Assembly: GCF_004348895.1 (NCBI RefSeq)
Contig: NZ_RRZK01000002.1
Coordinates: 423,911 to 487,910 of the forward strand
Direction of reading: 5' to 3'
DNA from: Pseudomonas vancouverensis
GTDB lineage: Bacteria > Pseudomonadota > Gammaproteobacteria > Pseudomonadales > Pseudomonadaceae
Length of the DNA: 64,000 bases
Shown: piece after piece, positions 49,343-61,218 of the stretch
Layout: every line of letters begins with the position of its first letter
Position numbering within the stretch: the stretch's first letter is position 1
Notes under the pieces: model-generated
The model's input: only the letters and a program-made list of their open reading frames with translations
Told to the model about the DNA's origin: nothing
Database searches by the model: none
Program-made: the position numbers and the translations under genes

Positions 49343-49408
49343 GACTGACTCCAATGGAGAGTGTTCGCAGTACCGGGCCAGCACGCTGGCCCGGTGAACG
49401 ATAACGGC

Positions 49409-50713
49409 TTAGTTCAGGTGCTCGACGCGGATCCGTACAACCGGACCGACCACGCCCGCCAGGGACTCCAGGGCGGCGATCGCGTCGTTGATGTGCTGCT
49501 CCAGGACACGGTGGGTCAGCAGGATCATCGGCACCAGACCGTCGTGCTCTTCGGCTTCTTTCTGCATGATCGATTCGATGTTGATGCCGCGCTCCGAGAG
49601 GATGCTGGCCACCTGTGCCAACACGCCCGGGTGATCCTTGGCCTGGATGCGCAGGTAGTAGGCGCTTTCGCAGGCTTCGATCGGCAGGATCGGGTGCGCC
49701 GACAGCGAATCCGGCTGGAAGGCCAGGTGTGGTACACGGTTTTCCGGGTCGGAGGTCATGGCGCGAACCACGTCCACCAGGTCGGCGATCACCGACGAAG
49801 CGGTCGGTTCCATGCCGGCGCCGGCGCCGTAGAACAGGGTCGAACCGGCGGCGTCGCCGTTGACCATCACCGCGTTCATCACGCCGTTGACGTTGGCGAT
49901 CAGGCGATCGGCCGGGATCAGCGTCGGGTGCACACGCAACTCGATACCGGCCGCGGTGCTACGCGCCACGCCCAGGTGCTTGATGCGATAGCCCAGCGCT
50001 TCGGCGTAGTTCACGTCGGCGGTGGTCAGCTTGGTGATGCCTTCGGTGTAGGCCTTGTCGAACTGCAACGGGATACCGAACGCGATGGACGCCAGGATCG
50101 TCAGCTTGTGGGCTGCGTCGATGCCTTCAACGTCGAAAGTCGGGTCGGCTTCGGCGTAACCCAGGGCCTGGGCTTCGGCCAATACGTCTTCGAAGGTGCG
50201 ACCCTTCTCGCGCATTTCCGTCAGGATGAAGTTGCCGGTGCCGTTGATGATGCCGGCCACCCAGTTGATGCGGTTGGCGGACAGTCCCTCACGGATCGCC
50301 TTGATCACCGGGATGCCACCGGCCACGGCCGCTTCGAACGCAACGATCACGCCCTTCTCGCGCGCCTTGGCGAAAATTTCATTACCGTGAACGGCGATAA
50401 GCGCCTTGTTCGCGGTGACCACATGCTTGCCATTCTCGATGGCCTTGAGTACCAGCTCGCGGGCAACGGTGTAGCCGCCCATCAGCTCTATCACGATGTC
50501 GATCTCAGGGTTCGTGGCCACTTCGAAGACATCGTTGGTAATCGCAATACCGGTCGTTTGGAACTGAGGCTTTGGCGTGCGCATGGCAATTTGTGCCACT
50601 TCGATCCCACGCCCGGCACGACGAGCAATTTCCTCGGCGTTGCGCTGAAGTACGTTGAAGGTACCGCCACCGACGGTTCCTAACCCACAGATGCCTACTT
50701 TGACCGGTTTCAC
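49409..50713 (-). CDS. hom: Homoserine dehydrogenase
   Basis: A 434-aa enzyme reducing aspartate semialdehyde to homoserine. N-terminal NAD(P) motif GICGLGTVGGGT, catalytic and substrate regions (ANKALIA, AAVAGGIPVI, INGTGNFIL) and a C-terminal ACT domain (about 350-430, AKDHPGVLAQVASILSERGI) that normally mediates threonine feedback. GTG start 50713 is chosen because GGGGAG lies 6 bases before it and it gives the family length. Confidence 0.96.
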   Translation of the reverse strand: MKPVKVGICGLGTVGGGTFNVLQRNAEEIARRAGRGIEVAQIAMRTPKPQFQTTGIAITNDVFEVATNPEIDIVIELMGGYTVARELVLKAIENGKHVVTANKALIAVHGNEIFAKAREKGVIVAFEAAVAGGIPVIKAIREGLSANRINWVAGIINGTGNFILTEMREKGRTFEDVLAEAQALGYAEADPTFDVEGIDAAHKLTILASIAFGIPLQFDKAYTEGITKLTTADVNYAEALGYRIKHLGVARSTAAGIELRVHPTLIPADRLIANVNGVMNAVMVNGDAAGSTLFYGAGAGMEPTASSVIADLVDVVRAMTSDPENRVPHLAFQPDSLSAHPILPIEACESAYYLRIQAKDHPGVLAQVASILSERGINIESIMQKEAEEHDGLVPMILLTHRVLEQHINDAIAALESLAGVVGPVVRIRVEHLN

Positions 50714-50846
50714 TGTGAACTCCCCATAAAACGGCCGACTCGAGGTCGGCCGTGAAAACAACCGCGTGCTCGCGGTTCTCTATTGATGGCCCGGCGATGC
50801 TGCTGCCGGACCACGATCGTCACCGGCTGACCGTGACGATACGAAT

Positions 50847-51578
50847 TTACTTCGCGCTCAGTGCCAGTTTGGCGACTTGTGGCGCCGGCTGGTAGCCCGG
50901 AATGACCTGACCGTCAGCCAAAACGATGGCCGGTGTACCGTTCACGCCAATCGACTGGCCGAGGGCGAACTGCTTGGAAACCGGGTTATCGCACTTGGCG
51001 GCCTTGATTTCCTTGCCATCGACCATTTTGTCCATGGCTGCTTTCTTGTCTTTCGAGCACCACACCGCTTGCAGCTGCTCGTCACCCGGCGAACCCAGGC
51101 CCTGGCGCGGGAACGCCACGTAACGCACTTCGATGCCGCGCTTGTTCAGCTCAGGCACTTCGGCGTGCAGCTTGTGGCAGTACGGGCAGGTGGTGTCGGT
51201 GAAGACGGTGATGTGCGACTTGGTTTCGCCAACGGCCGGGTAGACCACGGTTTCGGCGACCGGAATGTCATTGATCAGCTTGGAGATGCCCAGGCGTTCG
51301 GTTTTCTCGGTCAGGTTGACCGGCTTGCCGTCCTTGAGGTCGAACAGGTAGCCCTGGACCACGTACTGGCCGTCGGCGCTGGCGTAGAGCACGCGGCTGC
51401 CCTTGAGCTTGACTTCGTACAGGCCCGGCAACGGGCTGGCGGTGATGGTTTCCACCGGGACTTCGAGCTGGAGGTTTTCCAGGCTCTTACGGATGGCTTT
51501 GTCCGCCGCATCGTCGGCGATGGCAAAAGTGCTGACCAACGCAATGGCTGCGGCGGCGAAAATCTGGGTCAGACGCAT
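50847..51578 (-). CDS. dsbC: Periplasmic disulfide isomerase DsbC
   Basis: A 243-aa protein-disulfide isomerase: signal peptide 1-21, N-terminal dimerisation domain, then a thioredoxin fold with the active-site CPYC at C131-C134 and the cis-Pro loop in NGTPAIV. It reshuffles wrong disulfides in the periplasm and is kept reduced by DsbD. AGGAG precedes the ATG at 51578. Upstream of hom with 133 bases between. Confidence 0.95.
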   Translation of the reverse strand: MRLTQIFAAAAIALVSTFAIADDAADKAIRKSLENLQLEVPVETITASPLPGLYEVKLKGSRVLYASADGQYVVQGYLFDLKDGKPVNLTEKTERLGISKLINDIPVAETVVYPAVGETKSHITVFTDTTCPYCHKLHAEVPELNKRGIEVRYVAFPRQGLGSPGDEQLQAVWCSKDKKAAMDKMVDGKEIKAAKCDNPVSKQFALGQSIGVNGTPAIVLADGQVIPGYQPAPQVAKLALSAK

Positions 51579-51742
51579 GAGAACTCCTGAAGGCGAACAT
51601 ATGGGACGATCAGAACGCCCGTGCCGAAACACCGGGTCATAACCGCCCATCGTGCAAACCGGCCAAGCCTACCACATAAGAATGGCGTGGCCGAATGCGC
51701 CTGTCGCCAGACACCACAGGGACAGTAATTGCAGACACCCTT

Positions 51743-51862
51743 GTGGCGAGGGAGCTTGCTCCCGTTCGGTTGCGCAGCAGTCGTCAGTACTGCTAAATAG
51801 ATGTGACAGGTTGCTTGCTGCGGGCCGCTTCGCGCCCCAACGGGAGCAAGCTCCCTCGCCAC
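51743..51862. repeat. REPIN between dsbC and xerD
   Basis: Inverted REP pair with the shared ends, in the 317-base gap 51579-51895. No other signal seen there. Confidence 0.9.
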
Positions 51863-51895
51863 AGGTCTATGTCGCCACAAAAGACGTCTTTCGGG

Positions 51896-52792
51896 TCAAC
51901 CACGCGGATGGTGTTTGGCATGCAGATCCTGCAAGCGCGCCCGGGCCACGTGGGTATAGATCTGCGTGGTCGACAAGTCACTGTGCCCGAGCAGCATCTG
52001 CACCACCCGCAGGTCGGCACCGTGGTTGAGCAGGTGCGTGGCAAAGGCATGGCGCAGGGTGTGCGGCGACAGCGACTTGCCGATCCCGGCCACCTTGGCC
52101 TGGTGCTTGATGCGGTGCCAGAAGGTCTGGCGGGTCATCTGCTCGCCGCGCTGGCTGGGAAACAGCACATCGCTGGGCCGCCCGCCGAGCAGTTCGCTGC
52201 GGCCATCGCGCAGGTAACGCTCGACCCAGACAATGGCCTCCTCGCCCATCGGCACCAGGCGCTCCTTGCTGCCCTTGCCCATCACCCGCAGCACGCCCTG
52301 GCGCAGGTTGACCTGCTCCAGGGTCAGGCTGATCAACTCGGTCACCCGCAGGCCGCAGGCGTAGAGCACTTCGAGCATGGCGCGATCGCGCTGGCCGATG
52401 GCTTCGCTCAGGTCCGGGGCCTTGAGCAGTGCCTCTACATCGGCCTCCGACAAGGACTTGGGCAATGGCCGCCCGAGCTGCGGCATGTCCACACGCAAGG
52501 TCGGGTCGACGGCGATCAGCTTTTCCCGCAGCAGATAGCGATAAAAGCCACGCACTCCGGAGAGAAATCGCGCCGTGGAGCGCGGCTTGTAGTTCTGCTC
52601 CAGCCGCCACGCCAGGTGATCAAGAATCAACTCGCGCCCGGCGTTGGCCAACTCCAGGCCTTTTTCCTGCAGCCAGCCGTTGAACAAGGCCAGGTCGCTG
52701 CGGTAGGCATCGCGGGTGTTATCGGACAGCCCTTTCTCCAGCCACAGGGCATCGAGAAACTGGTCTATCAAAGGGTGATCAATAGCGGGCAT
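51896..52792 (-). CDS. xerD: Site-specific tyrosine recombinase XerD
   Basis: A 298-aa recombinase that with XerC resolves chromosome dimers at dif. Catalytic residues line up: R149 (CGLRVTE), K173, H244 and R247 (HTLRH), H270 (LLGH) and nucleophile Y279 (TTQIYTH). N-terminal SAM-like DNA-binding domain 1-90. ATG 52792 preferred; the frame runs to 52915 without a credible start. Here it precedes dsbC-hom-thrC, the usual Pseudomonas order. Confidence 0.97.
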   Translation of the reverse strand: MPAIDHPLIDQFLDALWLEKGLSDNTRDAYRSDLALFNGWLQEKGLELANAGRELILDHLAWRLEQNYKPRSTARFLSGVRGFYRYLLREKLIAVDPTLRVDMPQLGRPLPKSLSEADVEALLKAPDLSEAIGQRDRAMLEVLYACGLRVTELISLTLEQVNLRQGVLRVMGKGSKERLVPMGEEAIVWVERYLRDGRSELLGGRPSDVLFPSQRGEQMTRQTFWHRIKHQAKVAGIGKSLSPHTLRHAFATHLLNHGADLRVVQMLLGHSDLSTTQIYTHVARARLQDLHAKHHPRG

Positions 52793-52900
52793 GGGCACTC
52801 GAATCGCGCAGCCTTGGGCTGCCTGGAAAAAATCAACATGAACTGAACGAACGACCGCTAGTCTTTCACAGGCCGCCCTCTCACGGAACAAGGACAAGCA

Positions 52901-54709
52901 ATGAGCGAACAGCAAATCTTATTGGCAATTGGCGGAATCGGGGCAGCGGCATTGCTGTGCCAGTGGCTGGCCTGGCGTTTGAAACTGCCGGCGATCCTGT
53001 TTCTGCTGCTGACCGGCATCCTCGTCGGCCCCGGCCTGCACCTGCTCGATCCGCAGGAAATGTTCGGCCCACTGCTGATGCCGCTGGTGTCCCTGTCAGT
53101 GGCGCTGATCCTGTTCGAAGGCAGCCTGACCCTGCATTTGTCGGAGTGGCGCGAGATCGGCAGCGTGGTGCGGCGACTGGTGACCATCGGCGCCCTGGTG
53201 ACCTGGGTCGTGATAGCGGTGGCGACTCACTGGCTGCTCGGGTTCGACTGGAAGCTGGCGATCCTGTTCGGCAGCCTGACCCTGGTGACCGGCCCCACGG
53301 TGATCGTGCCGATGCTGCGGGTAGTACGGCCGAAAGCCTCGATTGCCAACATCCTGCGCTGGGAAGGCATCGTCATCGACCCCATCGGCGCGCTGCTGGC
53401 CGTGGTGGTCTACAGCTTCATCATCGCCAGTGCCGAAGGCCATGGGGTCAAGGAAAGCCTGCTGACCTTTGGCGGCGTGATCCTCTGCGGCAGCCTGTTC
53501 GGCATTGCCGGTGGCTGGCTGCTCGGCATCCTGATTCGCCGCCAGTGGCTGCCGGAGTACCTGCACAACCTGGCCGCCCTCGCTGCGGTCCTGGGCATTT
53601 TCATCGCGTCCAACGAAGTCACCCACGAATCCGGCTTGCTCGCCGTGACCCTGATGGGCATGTGGCTGGCCAACATGAAAGGCGTGGACGTGCGGCACAT
53701 CCTGCACTTCAAGGAAAACCTCAGCGTCCTGCTGATTTCCGGGCTGTTCATCCTGCTGGCCGCCCGGCTCGACCTCAACGCCATGATCGGCCTCGGCCCG
53801 CTGGTGCTGATTCTGTTGCTGGTCATCCAGCTGATTGCCCGTCCGCTGAACATGCTGATCTGTACCGCCGGCTCGACGCTGACCTGGCGCGAACGGGCAC
53901 TACTGGCGTGGATCGCCCCTCGCGGCATCGTGGCGGCGGCGGTGTCGGCGATCTTCGCCATTCGCCTGGATGAAGCCGGCCATGAAGGTGCACTGCTGCT
54001 GGTGCCGCTGACCTTTGCCGTGATCATTGGCACCGTGGTGCTGCAAAGCGCGACGGCACGCCCGCTGGCGCGAATGCTCAATGTCGCCGAGCCCGCCCCC
54101 AGCGGCTATTTGATCATCGGCGCCAACGGCCCGGCGCGGGCGCTGGGCAAGGCCCTGCAGAACCTCGACAGCCGTGTGCTGCTGACCGATTCGAGCTGGG
54201 AAAACATCCGCGCCGCGCGCATGGAAGGCTTGCCGACCTATTTCGGCAACCCGGCCTCACAACACGCCGATGCGCACCTGGACCTGGTGGGGATCGGCCA
54301 TCTGCTGGCGCTGTCGCCGTCCGGCGAAATGAACACCCTGGCCTTGATGCGTTTTCGTCATGAGTTCGGCCATCAACGCATGTTCGGCCTCGCCAGCGGC
54401 CAGGAAAGCCGGCGCAGCGACAAACACCGCACCAGCCTCGAACACCGCAGCAATCAGGTGGGCAGCGAAGCCCTGACCTACGCCAAACTGGCCAGCCAGC
54501 TGAGCCAGGGCTCGGAAATCTACAGCACCACCCTGACCGACGGTTTCGGCTGGGACGACTACCGGGCCCTGCATGGTGACCGCGCGACCTTGCTGTTCGT
54601 CCGTGACGTCAGCGGCTGGGTGCACATCGTCACCCCGGAAAACACCATAAATCCCGGACCAGGCTGGACCCTGGTGGCCTTGATCCAGCCCGAGGCAAAA
54701 GCGGCCTAG
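52901..54709 (+). CDS. Cation:proton antiporter (CPA1/NhaP-like) with cytosolic domain
   Basis: A 602-aa membrane antiporter with about 12 TM helices (1-395), carrying TGILVGPGL and VTGPTVIVP, plus the Asp pair region EGIVIDPIGALLA expected for ion exchange. The C-terminal 200 residues begin with a Rossmann-like GYLIIGANGPARALGKAL, an RCK/TrkA-N-like nucleotide-binding domain probably gating transport. The ion (Na+ or K+) cannot be told. AAGGA lies 6 bases before the ATG; divergent from xerD. Confidence 0.9.
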   Translation: MSEQQILLAIGGIGAAALLCQWLAWRLKLPAILFLLLTGILVGPGLHLLDPQEMFGPLLMPLVSLSVALILFEGSLTLHLSEWREIGSVVRRLVTIGALVTWVVIAVATHWLLGFDWKLAILFGSLTLVTGPTVIVPMLRVVRPKASIANILRWEGIVIDPIGALLAVVVYSFIIASAEGHGVKESLLTFGGVILCGSLFGIAGGWLLGILIRRQWLPEYLHNLAALAAVLGIFIASNEVTHESGLLAVTLMGMWLANMKGVDVRHILHFKENLSVLLISGLFILLAARLDLNAMIGLGPLVLILLLVIQLIARPLNMLICTAGSTLTWRERALLAWIAPRGIVAAAVSAIFAIRLDEAGHEGALLLVPLTFAVIIGTVVLQSATARPLARMLNVAEPAPSGYLIIGANGPARALGKALQNLDSRVLLTDSSWENIRAARMEGLPTYFGNPASQHADAHLDLVGIGHLLALSPSGEMNTLALMRFRHEFGHQRMFGLASGQESRRSDKHRTSLEHRSNQVGSEALTYAKLASQLSQGSEIYSTTLTDGFGWDDYRALHGDRATLLFVRDVSGWVHIVTPENTINPGPGWTLVALIQPEAKAA

Positions 54710-54726
54710 GGCCAGATCCCGGGCAA

Positions 54727-54764
54727 AAAACAGCCCGTGCGGATCACTCCGTACGGGCTGTTTT
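54727..54764. terminator. Bidirectional terminator
   Basis: AAAACAGCCCGT pairs with ACGGGCTGTTTT, with an inner CGGA/TCCG. It sits between the convergent antiporter and glycine-zipper genes. Confidence 0.88.
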
Positions 54765-54790
54765 ACTTGCAAGGCTTGAGTATCAGCGCC

Positions 54791-55342
54791 TCACTGGCCC
54801 GGCTGAGCCTGGGACAGGATCAGCTTGCCTTCCTTGTCGACCGGAATCTGATTGCCCGGATCACGGTCCATGCGCACCTTGCCTTCCTTGCCGTCCAGCG
54901 AGTAGCGAACGTCGTAGCCAACGACCTTGTCGCTGATGTCATTCACCGTGTTGCAACGGGTCTGGGTGGTGGTGTAGGTGTCACGCTCCTGCATGCCTTC
55001 CTGCACCTTGTTACCGGCATAACCGCCGCCCACCGCACCGGCGACGGTCGCCAGTTTCTTGCCGTTACCGCCGCCGACCATGTTGCCGAGCAAACCACCG
55101 GCGACCGCACCGACCACCGTACCGGCGATCTGGTGTTGATCTTTCACCGGCGCCTGCCGGGTTACTGCCACGTCCTTGCACACTTCACGTGGAGTCTTGA
55201 TTTGAGTCTTGACCGGCTCAACGGCGAGTACTTGCGCGTACTCGGGGCCGTTATTCTTGACCAGGCTGTAGGTGGCCACAGCGCCCCCGGCGGTTACACC
55301 GACAGCACCCAGTACAGCACCAACCAGCATCGACTTGTTCAC
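54791..55342 (-). CDS. Glycine-zipper 2TM outer-membrane-type protein
   Basis: A 183-aa exported protein: N-terminal hydrophobic helix (GAVLGAVGVTAGGAVATYSLV) and a central glycine-zipper pair (IAGTVVGAVAGGLLGNMVGG ... VAGAVGGGYAGN, about 72-108) as in the YcfJ/17-kDa antigen type, then a beta-rich tail. It lacks an obvious lipobox cysteine. Function unknown; such proteins are linked to envelope stress. Ends at the shared terminator. Confidence 0.85.
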   Translation of the reverse strand: MNKSMLVGAVLGAVGVTAGGAVATYSLVKNNGPEYAQVLAVEPVKTQIKTPREVCKDVAVTRQAPVKDQHQIAGTVVGAVAGGLLGNMVGGGNGKKLATVAGAVGGGYAGNKVQEGMQERDTYTTTQTRCNTVNDISDKVVGYDVRYSLDGKEGKVRMDRDPGNQIPVDKEGKLILSQAQPGQ

Positions 55343-55401
55343 ATGAACCTCCTGACCATCACATGCGGGAATAACCCGCGCTTCTCCCAGCCTTGGAGCA
55401 C

Positions 55402-55435
55402 AAAAAAAGGCGCGAGTTCAACTCGCGCCTTTTTT
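55402..55435 (-). terminator. Terminator of the queA-tgt-yajC-secDF operon
   Basis: AAAAAAGGCGCGAGTT and AACTCGCGCCTTTTTT form a 16-bp stem around a one-base gap or tight loop, 28 bases past the secF stop. Confidence 0.92.
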
Positions 55436-55462
55436 GGCTGATAACCGGGAAAGCGATGGCCG

Positions 55463-56377
55463 TTAAGGACGGTCGTCGATTTCCTTCTCGGTCGCTGCCG
55501 GAGGAATCAGATCCTCGGAGTTCAGGTTCAGCCAGATCAGCACCACGTTGGCGATGTAGATCGACGAGTAGGTACCCGCCAGAACACCCACGAACAGGGC
55601 GATGGAGAAGCCGAACAGGTTGTCGCCACCGAAGAACAGCAGGGCCGCGATCGCCAGCAAAGTGGAGATCGACGTCGCCATGGTCCGCAGCAGGGTTTGC
55701 GTGGTCGAGATGTTGATGTTCTCGATCAGGTTGGCCTTGCGCAGCACACGGAAGTTCTCACGCACCCGGTCGAACACGACGATGGTGTCGTTGAGCGAGT
55801 AACCGATGATCGCCAGTACCGCTGCCAGCACCGTCAGGTCGAAGGTGATCTGGAAGAACGACAGGATACCGATGGTCACGATCACGTCGTGGATCAGGGA
55901 AACGATCGCACCTACCGCGAACTTCCACTGAAAGCGGAAAGCCAGGTAGATCAGGATGCCGCCCAGCGCCATCAGCATGCCGAGGCCGCCCTGGTCGCGC
56001 AGTTCTTCACCCACCTGCGGGCCGACGAACTCGACACGCTTGACGTTGGCCGGGTTGTCGCCGCCGACCTTCTGCAACGCTTCAGCCACCTGGTGACCCA
56101 GTTGCGGGTCTTCGCCAGGCATGCGCACCAGCAGGTCGGTGGTCGCACCGAAGTTCTGCACGATGGCTTCGTGATAACCGGCAGTCACCAGCTGCTCACG
56201 CACCTTGGTCACGTCGGCCGGACGCTCGTAGGTCAGCTCGATGAGCGTACCGCCGGTGAAGTCCAGGCCCCAGTTCATGCCCTTGTGGAAGACACTGAAA
56301 ATGGCCAGTGCCGTCAGGAACAATGTGACGCCGAACGCGAAGTTGCGAACGCCCATGAAGTTGATTGTACGTAACAT
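55463..56377 (-). CDS. secF: Protein translocase subunit SecF
   Basis: A 304-aa accessory subunit of the Sec machinery with six TM helices and a periplasmic P4 domain between TM1 and TM2. Family motifs: FTGGTLIELTYE near the N-terminus and the RND-like helix IIGYSLNDTIVVFDRVREN, whose Asp/Arg conduct protons. It forms a complex with SecD and YajC encoded upstream; the gap to secD is only 9 bases. Confidence 0.97.
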   Translation of the reverse strand: MLRTINFMGVRNFAFGVTLFLTALAIFSVFHKGMNWGLDFTGGTLIELTYERPADVTKVREQLVTAGYHEAIVQNFGATTDLLVRMPGEDPQLGHQVAEALQKVGGDNPANVKRVEFVGPQVGEELRDQGGLGMLMALGGILIYLAFRFQWKFAVGAIVSLIHDVIVTIGILSFFQITFDLTVLAAVLAIIGYSLNDTIVVFDRVRENFRVLRKANLIENINISTTQTLLRTMATSISTLLAIAALLFFGGDNLFGFSIALFVGVLAGTYSSIYIANVVLIWLNLNSEDLIPPAATEKEIDDRP

Positions 56378-56386
56378 GGCAGCCCC

Positions 56387-58255
56387 TTAAATCCACAACT
56401 TCTTGAAGTCACGACCGCCGAAGATCAGGTTGACCATCGCGCGGGTCACCATGATGGCCGTGAACATCGAGGTAAAGATCCCGAGGGACATGGTCACTGC
56501 GAAGCCCTTGACCGGGCCGGTGCCCATGGCAAAGAGGATGCCGCCGACCAGCAAGGTGGTCAGGTTGGCGTCGAGAATCGCGGTGAATGCCCGGCCGAAG
56601 CCTTCGTTAATTGCACGCTGCACGGTCATGCCCGCGGCGATCTCTTCACGAATCCGCGAGAAGATCAGCACGTTGGCGTCGACCGCCATACCCATGGTCA
56701 ACACGATACCGGCGATACCCGGCAGGGTCAGCGTTGCACCCAGCAACGACATCAACGCCAGCAGCAGCACCATGTTCACCGCCAGAGCGACGGTGGCGAT
56801 GATGCCGAAGAAGCGGTAGATGGCGATGATGAACAGCGAGACGAACAGCATGCCCCACAGCGATGCATCGATACCCTTGGTGATGTTGTCGGCACCCAGG
56901 CTTGGACCAATGGTGCGCTCTTCAGCGAAGTACATCGGTGCGGCCAGACCACCGGCACGCAGCAGCAGCGCCAGTTCCGAGGATTCGCCCTGGCCGTTCA
57001 GGCCGGTGATGCGGAATTGCGCGCCCAGCGGCGACTGAATGGTCGCCAGGCTGATGATCTTCTTCTCTTCCTTGAAGGTCTGCACCGCCACGTCTTTCTC
57101 GACACCGTCGACCAATTGCTTGGTGTAGGTGGTCACAGGACGCTGCTCGATGAAGATCACCGCCATGCTGCGACCCACGTTCGAACGGGTGGCACGGTTC
57201 ATCAGCTCGCCGCCGTGACCGTCCAGACGAATGTTCACTTCAGGGGTGCCGTGCTCGCCGAAGCCAGCCTTGGCGTCAGTCACCTGGTCACCGGTGATGA
57301 TCAGGCCACGCTCGATCTGTGCCGGCGGACGCTTGCCTTCACGGAACTCGAAGGTCTCGGAAGTAGCTTTCGAAGCACCAGGCTCGGCGGCCAGACGGAA
57401 CTCGAGGTTGGCCGTCTTGCCCAGGATACGCTTGGCTTCTGCGGTGTCCTGTACGCCCGGCAGCTCAACCACGATGCGGTTGGCGCCCTGACGCTGAACG
57501 ATCGGCTCGGCAACACCCAGCTCGTTGACGCGGTTACGCACCGTGGTCAAGTTCTGCTTGATGGAGTATTCACGGATTTCCGCCAGCTTGGCCGGGGTCA
57601 TCGCCAGACGCAGCACCGGTTGACCATTGAGGTCGGCCGGTACAATGTCGAAATCGTTGAAGTTCTTGCGGACCAGTGCACGGGCCTGTTCGCGGGACGC
57701 TTCATCAGAGAAGCCCAGCTGGATGGCACCGTTGAGTTGCGGCAGGCTGCGATAGCGCAGTTTCTCTTTACGCAACAGGCTCTTGACGTCGCCTTCGTAG
57801 ACTTTCAGGCGGGCATCGAGGGCTTTGTCCATGTCCACTTCCAGCAGGAAGTGCACACCACCGGACAAGTCCAGACCCAGCTTCATCGGGTGCGCGCCGA
57901 GGCTGCGCAGCCATTGCGGGGTGGTTTGTGCCAGGTTCAATGCAACGACGTAGTCATCACCCAACGCCTTGCGCACAACGTCTTTGGCTGGCAGTTGATC
58001 TTCAGCCTTGACCAGGCGAATCAGACCACCCTTGCCGCCGGTCGTCAGCGTCGCCGCCTTGACGGCAATGCCGGACTCCTTGAGCGCCGTGCTTACACGA
58101 TCCAGATCGCCCTGATTGACCAGCAGCGCAGTGCTTGCACCGCTGACCTGAATGGCCGGGTCATCCGGGTAAAGATTGGGAGCGGAATAAATCAGACCGA
58201 TCGCCAGCACCGCCAGGATCAGAATGTATTTCCACAGAGGGTATTTGTTCAGCAT
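56387..58255 (-). CDS. secD: Protein translocase subunit SecD
   Basis: A 622-aa partner of SecF that uses the proton gradient to help release proteins on the periplasmic side. TM1 (about 8-25), large P1 domain with DLSGGVHFLLEVD, then five TM helices with GMAVDANVLIFSRIREE. ATG 58255 is preferred; a GTG one codon upstream exists. 64 bases downstream of yajC. Confidence 0.97.
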   Translation of the reverse strand: MLNKYPLWKYILILAVLAIGLIYSAPNLYPDDPAIQVSGASTALLVNQGDLDRVSTALKESGIAVKAATLTTGGKGGLIRLVKAEDQLPAKDVVRKALGDDYVVALNLAQTTPQWLRSLGAHPMKLGLDLSGGVHFLLEVDMDKALDARLKVYEGDVKSLLRKEKLRYRSLPQLNGAIQLGFSDEASREQARALVRKNFNDFDIVPADLNGQPVLRLAMTPAKLAEIREYSIKQNLTTVRNRVNELGVAEPIVQRQGANRIVVELPGVQDTAEAKRILGKTANLEFRLAAEPGASKATSETFEFREGKRPPAQIERGLIITGDQVTDAKAGFGEHGTPEVNIRLDGHGGELMNRATRSNVGRSMAVIFIEQRPVTTYTKQLVDGVEKDVAVQTFKEEKKIISLATIQSPLGAQFRITGLNGQGESSELALLLRAGGLAAPMYFAEERTIGPSLGADNITKGIDASLWGMLFVSLFIIAIYRFFGIIATVALAVNMVLLLALMSLLGATLTLPGIAGIVLTMGMAVDANVLIFSRIREEIAAGMTVQRAINEGFGRAFTAILDANLTTLLVGGILFAMGTGPVKGFAVTMSLGIFTSMFTAIMVTRAMVNLIFGGRDFKKLWI

Positions 58256-58319
58256 CACGCCGCCCGCTTATGACGCGGGGCGCCTTGCGCGCCCCGTCGA
58301 TTGAGTATGAAGTTGAAAC

Positions 58320-58655
58320 TTAGATCGCTTTGAGCGTGCCTTTTGGCAGCGTGGCAGCGATGGCGCCTTTCTGGAATTTCATTTCGACGGTGTCGGAAAC
58401 TTCCAGAACGACGAAATCGTCTGCAACTTTGGTGATCTTGCCGGCGATGCCGCCAGTGGTCACAACTTCGTCGCCCTTCTGCAGGCTGCTCAGCAGGTTC
58501 TTCTGCTCTTTGGCGCGCTTGGCCTGTGGACGCCAGATCATCAGGTAGAAGATGACCAGGAAGCCGACCAGGAAAATCCACTCAAAGCCGCCGCCCATAG
58601 GAGCTGCCGCAGGGGCTGCAGCGTCTGCCATGGCATTAGAGATAAAAAAGCTCAT
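58320..58655 (-). CDS. yajC: Preprotein translocase subunit YajC
   Basis: A 111-aa single-TM protein (about 28-47, FLVGFLVIFYLMIWRPQ) with the YajC domain (KRAKEQKNLLSSLQKGDEVVTTGGIAGKI). Associates with SecDF. Middle gene of the operon. Confidence 0.96.
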   Translation of the reverse strand: MSFFISNAMADAAAPAAAPMGGGFEWIFLVGFLVIFYLMIWRPQAKRAKEQKNLLSSLQKGDEVVTTGGIAGKITKVADDFVVLEVSDTVEMKFQKGAIAATLPKGTLKAI

Positions 58656-58698
58656 TTAGCACTCCAGTTGCAAATGTTGAATCTTGGGGTCAGAAAAC

Positions 58699-60878
<2,180 letters not shown>

Positions 60879-60943
60879 GATGGGGTTCGTCTAGCAGGGC
60901 CGGGAAGTCTAGCGGAAATATCAAAAATTCTCCATGTACCTGA

Positions 60944-60972
60944 TTGACCAGCGGTTATCTCATCTTTATACT
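60944..60972 (+). promoter_or_regulatory. Sigma-70 promoter of tRNA-Leu
   Basis: TTGACC (60944-60949), 17-base spacer, TATACT (60967-60972), followed about 11 bases later by the tRNA 5' end. A GC-rich discriminator (CCGCGGCC) follows the -10, as usual for stringently controlled stable RNAs. Confidence 0.85.
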
Positions 60973-60983
60973 CCGCGGCCATT

Positions 60984-61068
60984 GCCCTGATGGCGGAATT
61001 GGTAGACGCGGCGGATTCAAAATCCGTTTTCGAAAGGAGTGGGAGTTCGAGTCTCCCTCGGGGCACCA
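60984..61068 (+). tRNA. tRNA-Leu (anticodon CAA)
   Basis: An 85-base class II tRNA. Acceptor GCCCTGA pairs with TCGGGGC (one T-G pair), D-arm contains TTGGTAGA, anticodon loop TTCAAAA reads CAA, a long variable arm (TTTCGAAAGGAGT region) marks it as Leu/Ser/Tyr class, T-arm GGGAG-TTCGAGT-CTCCC, and encoded CCA end. Own promoter and terminator. Downstream DNA looks accessory. Confidence 0.95.
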
Positions 61069-61077
61069 AAATCAAGA

Positions 61078-61106
61078 AAGGTCTTGCTTAGCAAGGCCTT
61101 TTTTTT
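61078..61106 (+). terminator. Terminator of tRNA-Leu
   Basis: AAGG-x-CTTGC pairs with GCAAG-x-CCTT around TTA, then eight T. A REP-like fragment (GGAGCCAGCATGCTGGCGATG) follows at about 61145-61165. Confidence 0.88.
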
Positions 61107-61218
61107 CGCCTGCGATAAAGTGGCAGACACCCCACCGATCTGTAGGAGCCAGCATGCTGGCGATGCTTTTTTCTCTTCATTCCCTAGGTCAGTAAAACAC
61201 TCATCAAGGATTCCCCCC